A stretch of DNA of 64,000 nucleotides from JANNSX01 sp041397825. GTDB taxonomy: Bacteria; Pseudomonadota; Alphaproteobacteria; Rhizobiales; Hyphomicrobiaceae. This document shows positions 25,523-32,964 of the stretch, piece after piece. The DNA lies in the NCBI GenBank assembly GCA_041397825.1, contig JAWKVX010000003.1, positions 62,001 to 126,000 on the forward strand. The letters are read 5' to 3'. Both the position numbers and the translations under genes were made by a program. How positions within the stretch are numbered: the first letter of the stretch is position 1; every line of letters starts with the position of its first letter. The notes under the pieces are model-generated. The model did no database searches. It was not told where the DNA came from and worked only from the letters and a program-made list of their open reading frames with translations.

Positions 25523-26203
25523 ATGCGCGTGCTCGTCATCGAGGACGATCGCGAGACTCAAGGCTTCATCGCTCGCGCTCTCAAGGAGCAGGGGCATACG
25601 GCGGACGTGGCCGGAGATGGCGAGGCCGGCCTGGCATTGGCCGAGTCCGAGGCCTACGATGTTCTGGTCGTCGACCGGATGTTGCCCCGTCTCGATGGCC
25701 TGACCGTGATCGAACGGCTGCGCCGAGCCGGCACAGGCACGCCGGTGCTAATCCTATCAGCGCTGGGCGATGTCGACGACAGGGTGAAGGGTTTGAAATC
25801 GGGCGGTGACGATTATCTGACGAAGCCCTATGCGCTGAGCGAGCTCATGGCGAGGATCGAGGCGCTCGCCCGTCGCGCCAGTCCGGCCGAGTCGAGCACC
25901 AGCTATGTCGTCGGCGATCTCGTGCTCGACAGGCTCTCGCACAAGGTCACGCGTGGCGGCGAGCCGATCGTTCTGCAGCCCCGCGAGTACCGCCTGCTCG
26001 AGTATCTCATGAAGCATGCCGGGCATGTCGTGACGCGGACGATGCTGCTGGAGAATGTCTGGGATTACCATTTCGATCCACAAACCAACGTCATCGATGT
26101 GCATGTCTCGCGGTTGCGGGGAAAGATCGACAAGGGATTCGCAGAACCCGTCATCCATACGATCCGCGGCGTGGGGTACATGGTCCGTGCCGGCGCTCCC
26201 TAA
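25523..26203 (+). CDS. OmpR-family response regulator
   Basis: 226 residues. The receiver has VIEDDRETQGF, the phospho-acceptor Asp in VLVVDRMLPRLDGLTVIERL and Lys in YLTKPYALSEL. The winged-helix DNA-binding domain covers about 130-222 (VLQPREYRLLEYLMKHAGHV, NVIDVHVSRLRGKIDKGF and TIRGVGYMV). The last 17 bases overlap the kinase gene. It is linked to an upstream DegP protease and downstream glnE, an arrangement common in rhizobia. The stimulus and targets are not known from sequence. Confidence 0.88.
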   Translation: MRVLVIEDDRETQGFIARALKEQGHTADVAGDGEAGLALAESEAYDVLVVDRMLPRLDGLTVIERLRRAGTGTPVLILSALGDVDDRVKGLKSGGDDYLTKPYALSELMARIEALARRASPAESSTSYVVGDLVLDRLSHKVTRGGEPIVLQPREYRLLEYLMKHAGHVVTRTMLLENVWDYHFDPQTNVIDVHVSRLRGKIDKGFAEPVIHTIRGVGYMVRAGAP

Positions 26204-27581
26204 TCTGCTCCGGACATCGGCTTTCCGATGGATCGCCGGATATCTGGTCGTGTTCCTCGTCGCCATCGCGGCGGTCGTCGGCTACATTTTCTGGCTGACG
26301 AGCGAGCAGCTCGGACGCGAGCTGGCCGGCACGATCTCGGCCGAGGTGGCTGGTCTCAGGGAGCGTTTCGAGAGCGGTGGAATCGCCGAGTTGGAGCGCG
26401 CGGTCCGGGCGCGAAGCGGTGCGCCCGGCAATAGCCTCTATGTCCTGGTCGACGGCAGTGGCAGACGTCTCGCCGGCAATCTCAGCGGCGTGCCGGGCAA
26501 TTTGCTCGGCAGCCCAGGTGGCGGATCGTTCGTCTACGACCGCGAGACGGATCTCGGTCGCGAGGAGCGGCACGCGGTGGGCGTTGCGATCGCCGTGCCC
26601 GGCCGGCTCGCCCTGGTCGTCGGGCGCGATGTGGAGGAGCAGCAGACCTTTGCGGCCGCTGTTCGACGGACCTTTCTCTGGGGGACGGCGGTCATTGCAC
26701 TGGCTGGGCTGATTGGGGGGCTGCTGGCGAGCCGGGCACTGCTCCGGCGCGTCGATACCGTGACCGAGGCAAGCCGGTCGATCATGACAGGGAGCCTCTC
26801 GCGCCGCCTGCCCGTGAGCGGGAGCGGTGACGAGTTCGACCGGCTCTCGCATGGCCTCAACGCCATGCTCGACCGGATCGAGCAGCTGATGATCGGCCTC
26901 CGCGAGGTCTCGGACAACATCGCCCATGACTTGAAGACGCCTCTGACGCGGCTGCGCAACCGGGCAGAGGCGGCGCTTGGGGAGGCCGCCGGCACCGGCC
27001 ACAAGCGCGCGCTTGAGCTGACCATCGAGGAGGCCGACGGGCTCATCCGAACCTTCAACGCCTTGTTGTCGATCGCGCGGCTCGAGGCGGGTCACGGAAG
27101 CGAAAGCTTCTCGAGGCTCGATCTGGCCGCGGTCGCTCGCGAGGCGGTCGAACTCTACGAGCCGGTTGCAGAAGCGGCCGGATACCGGCTCGAGGTGGCG
27201 ACAACGGACAGTCCCGCTATTCGAGGCGATCGGCAGCTGATCGGCCAGGCCATCGGCAATCTCATCGACAATGCCATCAAGTACGGCAGGCCGTCGGCCT
27301 CGCCGGGCATCTTCGTCTCTGTCGAGGCTGATCGGGAGGCGCGTGTGGTCGTCGCCGACCGTGGCCCGGGCATCCCATCGGGCGACCGCGAACGGGCGAC
27401 GAAGCGTTTCGTCAGGCTCGAGGCGAGCCGGTCGGAGCCTGGCAGCGGACTTGGTCTCAGTCTCGTGGCGGCAGTCGCCAGGCTACATGGCGGCGGTCTG
27501 AGGCTCGAGGACAATTGTCCGGGTCTCAGAGCCGTCATTGCCCTGCCGCGCGCTCCGGCCCAAGATGGCACCTCGATCTGA
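26187..27581 (+). CDS. sensor histidine kinase
   Basis: 464 residues from the GTG at 26187 inside the end of the regulator gene; the longer upstream frame is a shadow of the regulator. Membrane segments are at about 14-37 and 163-183, with a periplasmic sensor between. A HAMP domain follows (RRVDTVTEASRSIMTGSLSR), then the box SDNIAHDLKTPLTRLRNRAE with His247. The ATPase domain has the N box GNLIDNAIKYGRPS, the G1 box VADRGPGIP and the G2 box EPGSGLGLSLVAAVARLHGG. It pairs with the overlapping response regulator. Confidence 0.88.
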   Translation: MPALPNLLRTSAFRWIAGYLVVFLVAIAAVVGYIFWLTSEQLGRELAGTISAEVAGLRERFESGGIAELERAVRARSGAPGNSLYVLVDGSGRRLAGNLSGVPGNLLGSPGGGSFVYDRETDLGREERHAVGVAIAVPGRLALVVGRDVEEQQTFAAAVRRTFLWGTAVIALAGLIGGLLASRALLRRVDTVTEASRSIMTGSLSRRLPVSGSGDEFDRLSHGLNAMLDRIEQLMIGLREVSDNIAHDLKTPLTRLRNRAEAALGEAAGTGHKRALELTIEEADGLIRTFNALLSIARLEAGHGSESFSRLDLAAVAREAVELYEPVAEAAGYRLEVATTDSPAIRGDRQLIGQAIGNLIDNAIKYGRPSASPGIFVSVEADREARVVVADRGPGIPSGDRERATKRFVRLEASRSEPGSGLGLSLVAAVARLHGGGLRLEDNCPGLRAVIALPRAPAQDGTSI

Positions 27582-27596
27582 GAGCTTGATGGGTCC

Positions 27597-30548
27597 TTGT
27601 CCGTGACCGGCACCATTTCCCGCCCGCTGGCCGACCGTCTCGTGACCGCCCCGCGTGTCTGCGACCGGTCCGCCGTCGATCGGGGAATGAACGATCTCCG
27701 CGCCGCGATCGGCATAGAGCCGTCACTCGGGACATTGGCCGGACTTCTCCAGAGGCCAGAGGTTCGTGCTCTCATCGACGGCATTCTGTCGGCCTCGCCC
27801 TACCTGACGGGTGTCATCCTGCGGCAGCCGGCTTGGCTGCTGCACGCCCTGCAGTCCGATCCCGGGTCGAGACTGTCCGATCTTGCGCTTCGTCTATCGG
27901 ACGACGTTCGGGCGAGCCGGAACATCGGCGAGGCGATGACAGCGCTCAGAACCTACAAGGCCGAAGCCGCCCTGGTCGTTGCTTTGGCAGATATCGGCGG
28001 CGCCCTGCCGATCATGGCGACGGCATCGGCGATCACGGAGATCGCCGATACCGCGCTCCGGACGGCCGTCGAGTTCCTGCTGCGACGGAGTGAAGGCACG
28101 GACGCAACGACGGTCGCGTCATCGTCAATGCACTCGGCGGCATCGGGCTACATCGTGTTGGGGATGGGAAAATACGGTGCCGGAGAGCTCAACTACTCCA
28201 GCGACATCGATCTCATCGTTCTGTTCGATCGTGACCGGTTCGCGCGCAAGTCTGAGCAGGAGCCGCAGGCGCTTGCCGTTCGCCTAACACGCGATCTCGT
28301 TCGCATGATGCAGGAGCGGACGGCGGCCGGATATGTCTTCAGGACGGACTTGCGGCTGCGGCCCGATCCGGGCGCGACACAGATCGCGCTCTCGACGTCG
28401 GCCGCCATGCAATACTACGAGAGCTTCGGTCAGAATTGGGAGCGTGCAGCACTCATCAAGGCCCGTGCCGTCGCTGGCGATATCGAGGCCGGAGAGACCT
28501 TTCTTTCGGAGATCAGTCCGTTCGTCTGGCGTCGCTATCTCGACTATGCGGCAATCGCCGACATCCACGCCATGAAGCGTCAGATCCATGCCTTCAAAGG
28601 ATTTGGCGCCATCGGCGTCGCCGGCCACAACATCAAGCTCGGTCGCGGCGGCATCCGGGAGATCGAGTTCTTCGCCCAGACCCAGCAGCTGATCGCGGGA
28701 GGCCGGCAGCGTGATCTGCGCTCGCCACGAACGCTCGAGACGCTTGCGACCTTGGTCGCGCGCAACTGGATCACGGCCGAGGCGGCAACGGAGCTCGATC
28801 AGGCCTACAAGTTTCTGCGCACCGTCGAGCATCGCCTGCAGATGATCGACGACGAGCAGACCCAGACGCTCCCTGACGACGAAGAGAAGCTCGAGCGATT
28901 TGCCGCCTTTCTCGGCTTCGATAGTGCGCGGAGTTTTGGGGCCGAGCTGACGCGCCAGCTCACGCTGGTGCAAGGTCACTATGGCGCATTGTTCGAGGAT
29001 ACGCCGGAATTGACGAGCGAGGCCGGCGGCAATCTCGTCTTTACCGGTGATTCTGACGACCCGGCGACCGTCGAGACGCTGGCGCGAATGGGGTATGGCG
29101 ATCCGGCTGCCGTCATCGCCATCGTCAAAGGCTGGCACTTCGGCCGCTATCCGGCGATGCGTAGCGCCCGTGCGCGTGAGCGACTGACCGAGTTTCAGCC
29201 GGTGCTGCTCGATGCACTAGCCAAGACGGATGAGCCGAATGCGGCGCTCGGGGCCTTCGACCGCTTTCTCGCCGAGCTGCCGGCCGGCGTGCAGCTCTTC
29301 TCGCTTCTGCGGAGCAATCCAAATCTGCTGCGGCTGATCGCCGATATCATGGGCATGGCCCCGAGACTGGCGCGGATCCTTGGACGGCGGTCGCGTCTCC
29401 TCGACGCCGTTCTCGATCCCGGCTTCTTCGGTGCGGAACCATCGCCGGAGGCCATCGCAACACGCGCGCATGAGGTGACCGGGCAGGCCATCGACTACCA
29501 GGAATGTCTCGATCGCGCGCGCATTTTCGGCAACGAGCAGGCCTTCCTCATCGGTGTGCGGCTGCTGTCCGGCACCACCTCGGCCGAGCGCGCCGGGCAG
29601 TCCTATGCCTGTCTTGCCGAGAGCCTCATTCGCGAATTGCTCGCTGCAGTGGAGCGCGGCATGGCCGACGCCTTTGGCATGGTGGAAGGGGGCGAGGCCG
29701 TCGTTCTCGCCATGGGAAAGCTCGGCGGCCGGGAGATGGCCGCAAACTCGGACCTCGATCTGATCGTCATCTATGACTGCCCGGACGATATCCGGCAGAG
29801 CAACGGCCGCCGACCGCTCGCCGTCAGCCAGTACTACGCGCGCCTCACCCAACGGCTCGTCTCGGCGTTGACCTCGCCGACCGCCGAGGGTCACCTCTAC
29901 GAGGTCGACATGCGGCTCAGGCCCTCCGGGCACTCGGGTCCGGTCGCGACCCACCTCACGAGCTTCGAGGAGTACCAGCGGGGTGCCGCCTGGACCTGGG
30001 AGCACATGGCGTTGACCCGGGCCAGGGTCATCGCCGGCTCGCCGTCTCTCAAATCGCGTGTTGAGAAGGCCATCACCGACACTCTGTGCCTGGAGCGGCA
30101 GCCGGCCACGCTGGCGAATGATGTCCGCGACATGCGGTCCAGGATCGCGGCCGAGAAGGGGACGGACGCGGTTTGGGATCTGAAGCAGGTTCGCGGCGGC
30201 ATCGTCGATTTGGAATTCATAGCCCAATATCTGCAACTCCTGCATGCGCATGCCCATCCGCAGGTGCTGGATCAGAGCACGCTCGGTGCTCTCACAAAGT
30301 TGCGGGACGCCGGCCTCATTCAGCCGGCGGATGCCGAGACCCTGATTTCGGCCGGGCGTCTCTACCAGAGCCTTCAACAGGTGCATCGCCTTTGTCTCGA
30401 AGGCCAGCTCGTGCCCGAGAAGGCGCCGAGAGGGCTGCGGCAGCTCCTGGCGCGGGCGGCAGGGATGCCCGATTTCGAGCGCCTGGAGGATCAGCTGCGG
30501 TCCATGCAACACGAAGCGCATGCCCTGTTCGAGAGGATTATCGGGTAA
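27597..30548 (+). CDS. glnE: bifunctional glutamine synthetase adenylyltransferase/deadenylyltransferase
   Basis: 983 residues, the normal GlnE length. There are two nucleotidyltransferase domains. The first, at about 185-205, has LGMGKYGAGELNYSSDIDL. The second, near 704-722, has AMGKLGGREMAANSDLDL; each ends in the metal-binding D-x-D pair. RGGIREIEFFAQTQQL and RGGIVDLEFIAQYLQL follow the respective domains. GlnE adds AMP to glutamine synthetase under nitrogen excess and removes it on signals from PII. The start is a TTG at 27597 or GTG at 27603; an ATG at 27687 is a further option. Confidence 0.94.
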   Translation: MSVTGTISRPLADRLVTAPRVCDRSAVDRGMNDLRAAIGIEPSLGTLAGLLQRPEVRALIDGILSASPYLTGVILRQPAWLLHALQSDPGSRLSDLALRLSDDVRASRNIGEAMTALRTYKAEAALVVALADIGGALPIMATASAITEIADTALRTAVEFLLRRSEGTDATTVASSSMHSAASGYIVLGMGKYGAGELNYSSDIDLIVLFDRDRFARKSEQEPQALAVRLTRDLVRMMQERTAAGYVFRTDLRLRPDPGATQIALSTSAAMQYYESFGQNWERAALIKARAVAGDIEAGETFLSEISPFVWRRYLDYAAIADIHAMKRQIHAFKGFGAIGVAGHNIKLGRGGIREIEFFAQTQQLIAGGRQRDLRSPRTLETLATLVARNWITAEAATELDQAYKFLRTVEHRLQMIDDEQTQTLPDDEEKLERFAAFLGFDSARSFGAELTRQLTLVQGHYGALFEDTPELTSEAGGNLVFTGDSDDPATVETLARMGYGDPAAVIAIVKGWHFGRYPAMRSARARERLTEFQPVLLDALAKTDEPNAALGAFDRFLAELPAGVQLFSLLRSNPNLLRLIADIMGMAPRLARILGRRSRLLDAVLDPGFFGAEPSPEAIATRAHEVTGQAIDYQECLDRARIFGNEQAFLIGVRLLSGTTSAERAGQSYACLAESLIRELLAAVERGMADAFGMVEGGEAVVLAMGKLGGREMAANSDLDLIVIYDCPDDIRQSNGRRPLAVSQYYARLTQRLVSALTSPTAEGHLYEVDMRLRPSGHSGPVATHLTSFEEYQRGAAWTWEHMALTRARVIAGSPSLKSRVEKAITDTLCLERQPATLANDVRDMRSRIAAEKGTDAVWDLKQVRGGIVDLEFIAQYLQLLHAHAHPQVLDQSTLGALTKLRDAGLIQPADAETLISAGRLYQSLQQVHRLCLEGQLVPEKAPRGLRQLLARAAGMPDFERLEDQLRSMQHEAHALFERIIG

Positions 30549-30581
30549 GGGCGACGGATTAGCCCGGCATGCCCCGTTGTC

Positions 30582-31259
30582 ATGACGAGCAGGTACCGCT
30601 GGCTACGCGATGAAAAGGGAGGACTTGTGCTGAGCGAGCGCCGACCAAGGTTGGCGGAGCCGGTTGTACCCGTTTTGCTGCGGGCGCCGTCGGACGAGGC
30701 TGGCATCGTCGGCCGTCTGGCGCGCGGCGAGACCGAGGCGCTCGGGGCCCTGATGGACCGGCATCTCGGCCGTCTGCTCGGTTTGGCGCGACGGATGCTC
30801 GGGGATGCTGCGGAGGCGGAGGATGTCGTGCAGGAGACATTACTGACCCTCTGGCAGCGGGCGGGGGATATCGAGGTGCCGGCCGCCGGCGTAGGCGCGT
30901 GGCTTCGCCGCGTGACCGCCAATCGCTGCCTCGACCGGCTGAGGGCGCGACGGCCGGCCTCCGACGACGGGCTCGACAGGCTCAAGGTTGCGCCCCGCCA
31001 GGAGCAAGGTCTGCAGGATCGCGACCTCGGGCATGCGGTCGAGCAGGCCCTGCAAAGGCTTCCCGAGCGGCAGCGGCTGGCCATCACGCTCTGCCATTTC
31101 GAGGAGCGGCCGATGGCGGAGGCGGGCGAAGTATTGGGCGTAAGTGTCGAGGCCGTCGAGTCCTTGCTGGCTCGGGCCCGGCGTAGCCTCAAGCGGGATC
31201 TGGAAGGGCAGTGGCGCGAGTTGCTGCCGGAGACACTTGGCGAGGATGAGGAGGCCTGA
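30582..31259 (+). CDS. ECF RNA polymerase sigma factor
   Basis: 225 residues from ATG 30582; the GTG at 30627, behind GGGAGG, is a possible alternative. Region 2 is LMDRHLGRLLGLARRMLGDA followed by EAEDVVQETLLTLWQRA. Region 4 is ALQRLPERQRLAITLCHFEE with the helix-turn-helix MAEAGEVLGVSVEAVESLLA. The gene abuts an anti-sigma-like membrane protein and a CnrX-like sensor, so the three probably form a cell-surface signalling unit resembling CnrYXH. The inducing ligand is unknown; metal is possible. Confidence 0.85.
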   Translation: MTSRYRWLRDEKGGLVLSERRPRLAEPVVPVLLRAPSDEAGIVGRLARGETEALGALMDRHLGRLLGLARRMLGDAAEAEDVVQETLLTLWQRAGDIEVPAAGVGAWLRRVTANRCLDRLRARRPASDDGLDRLKVAPRQEQGLQDRDLGHAVEQALQRLPERQRLAITLCHFEERPMAEAGEVLGVSVEAVESLLARARRSLKRDLEGQWRELLPETLGEDEEA

Positions 31260-31748
31260 ATGGCAAACCTCGAGCGGCTGAATATCGCAATCGATGCCTT
31301 TGGTGGCGACCCGAGCCGCTGGCCGGATGGCGAGCGGGAGGCGCTGAAGGCGATTGTGAAACACCATCCCGAGCTCAAGGCGCGGCTTCGGGAGGAGCGG
31401 GCACTTGATCGCGTGTTGGCGCAGGCGCCGGCCGTGCCGGCCGAGCAGCTTGACCGGCTTCGCGAGCGCATCATGGGCGCCATTGCTGCCGAGGCACGGG
31501 CGTATGACGACCGCGCCGGTGCGACCGTCGTTCCCCTGCCCATGCGTGCGCGGTCGCCACGGCCGATCTTGCGACAGAGCTGGCCAGCGGCGGCGGCACT
31601 CGCCGCGTCGCTGTTAATCGGTGTCTGGCTCGGCTCGAGCGAGTTCAGCCAGCCAGCGGTCGAGAGCTTGGTAGCCTCGGCCGGTCTCGATGTTGCCGCT
31701 ACCGGCGATGCCGATGTCTTCGATGTGATGGACGAGGAGCTGCTTTGA
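31260..31748 (+). CDS. membrane anti-sigma factor
   Basis: 162 residues, starting directly after the sigma stop (TGAATG). It has an N-terminal cytoplasmic part (NIAIDAFGGDPSRWPDGERE), then one membrane segment at about 107-125 (WPAAAALAASLLIGVWLG) and a short periplasmic tail. Position between an ECF sigma gene and a periplasmic-sensor gene, plus a single membrane pass, is the basis for the call. It would hold the sigma factor at the membrane until the sensor signals. Confidence 0.72.
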   Translation: MANLERLNIAIDAFGGDPSRWPDGEREALKAIVKHHPELKARLREERALDRVLAQAPAVPAEQLDRLRERIMGAIAAEARAYDDRAGATVVPLPMRARSPRPILRQSWPAAAALAASLLIGVWLGSSEFSQPAVESLVASAGLDVAATGDADVFDVMDEELL

Positions 31749-32239
31749 TGACCGAGACCCCCCAGTCCAGCCCGGAGTCCAAGCCGCGCCGGCGCTGGAC
31801 CGGATGGCTGCTCGTTGCCTCTCTCGCGGTCAATCTCTTCGTGCTCGGCTCAATCGGTGGCTGGGCATGGAAGCACGGGCCTGGAGGTCATTGGCGCGGT
31901 TCTCGCGACGGCGATGAGCGCATCCTTTGGCTGGTGCCGGAGGCAAAGCGCGAGGCCGCCTCCAATATCGTTGTGCGGTATCGTCAGGCCAGAGAGGCTC
32001 GCAAGGGTGAGATCGAGGCCGCCAGAAAAGCCGTCACGGCCGCACTGCTCGCCGAGCCCTTTGCGCGCCCTGCGCTCGAGCAGGCGCTGAAGGAGCTGGG
32101 CTCTGCCGAGCTCGACCGCCGGTTGCAGCCTGAGATGTTCGGCGAGATCGCGAGCATCCTGTCGATTGAGGAGCGGCGGGAGCTTGCCACCAATGTCGAG
32201 CGCCTGCTGGATCGACGCGGGCGCCGTCGTGACCGGTGA
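31748..32239 (+). CDS. CnrX/Spy-like periplasmic metal or stress sensor
   Basis: 163 residues from ATG 31748 (TGATG overlap); a TTG three bases upstream is in frame. A membrane anchor lies at about 17-38 (WLLVASLAVNLFVLGSIGGW). The periplasmic part is a four-helix type domain with RYRQAREARKGEIEAARKAV and EQALKELGSAELDRRLQPEM, the heavy-metal-resistance/CnrX pattern. A His-rich stretch (WKHGPGGHW) after the anchor could bind metal. It is the third gene of the sigma/anti-sigma operon. Confidence 0.72.
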   Translation: MTETPQSSPESKPRRRWTGWLLVASLAVNLFVLGSIGGWAWKHGPGGHWRGSRDGDERILWLVPEAKREAASNIVVRYRQAREARKGEIEAARKAVTAALLAEPFARPALEQALKELGSAELDRRLQPEMFGEIASILSIEERRELATNVERLLDRRGRRRDR

Positions 32240-32251
32240 AGGTGCCCGACC

Positions 32252-32782
32252 TCAGTGATGCGCCGCGACGTTGGCCCGGCTGCGCAAAGCCTCTTTTTCC
32301 CGAAGGATCTGATCGGTTACGCCAACGAGCTGGCTACCGCATTCCGAGACGTGTTTGGCATAGTCGATGTATTTCGGGTGACCGAGCGGGCCGTGCACTT
32401 CTGCGAGCATGAGCTGGGAGAAACCGATCACGGCGTTAAGCGGGGTCCTGAGGCCGTGGCTGAGGTCCGAGAGAGAGGCGTCATCGGCGGCCGGATGCAG
32501 GCGCGGTGGGCCTTGCCGATCACGGCTGGCTGAGATGACGATCAAGAGTGCAACCGCATAGATCAGCAGGTGCACTGGAGATGTGGCGAGCGCCCCCGCG
32601 CCGAGGATCCCGCTGCCGAGCCACGCCTCGCTTGCGCCAAGGGCTAGTCCGGCGGCAAGCAGGGCCACCAGTCCGGCGCTTCTCGCAGCCATGCGCCGGC
32701 TGGCGGATCGGGCCGGGTCGTCCGACTGACGGTCGTAAGCTTGGTCGGTCGGCGCAGTGACGTACCTCGGCTCTTCCGACAT
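32252..32782 (-). CDS. membrane protein with a histidine-kinase dimerisation domain but no ATPase domain
   Basis: 176 residues. Two membrane segments (about 34-52 and 66-85) are followed by a HisKA-type helix hairpin with LSDLSHGLRTPLNAVIGFSQ (His109 as acceptor) and a second helix to about 160. The frame then stops (RANVAAHH), with no N, G1 or G2 box in any frame downstream; the adjacent sequence is the end of the CnrX-like gene. It could be a remnant of a DivJ/PleC-type kinase or a small phosphotransfer or decoy protein. It is convergent to the ECF operon, 12 bases away. Confidence 0.7.
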   Translation of the reverse strand: MSEEPRYVTAPTDQAYDRQSDDPARSASRRMAARSAGLVALLAAGLALGASEAWLGSGILGAGALATSPVHLLIYAVALLIVISASRDRQGPPRLHPAADDASLSDLSHGLRTPLNAVIGFSQLMLAEVHGPLGHPKYIDYAKHVSECGSQLVGVTDQILREKEALRSRANVAAHH

Positions 32783-32849
32783 GCTGGCCTCTCCCCAACC
32801 GGCCGTGGTGTTGCCCCATGACCACGAATCGCCGGCTGATCAATATTAG

Positions 32850-32882
32850 AAACTCTGAGGGTTGCTCAAGTCTACAGAGTTT
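32850..32882. repeat. inverted repeat in an AT-rich gap
   Basis: AAACTCTG (32850-32857) and CAGAGTTT (32875-32882) are exact inverted copies separated by 17 bases. They lie in an unusually AT-rich stretch between the end of pepN and the start of the ATPase-less kinase gene. It could be an operator for the latter or a terminator structure for pepN; no T run is present. Confidence 0.35.
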
Positions 32883-32964
32883 AAATAGTCGCCCCAGATA
32901 AACTTGGAAAATAGTACGAATGTCGGATGAATATTGAAGATCGAAGTATTTTTCTCTCCGCCGC

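Noticed and set aside
26055..26186. N-terminal extension of the second histidine kinase
   Set aside because: It is an out-of-frame reading of the response regulator's DNA-binding domain.
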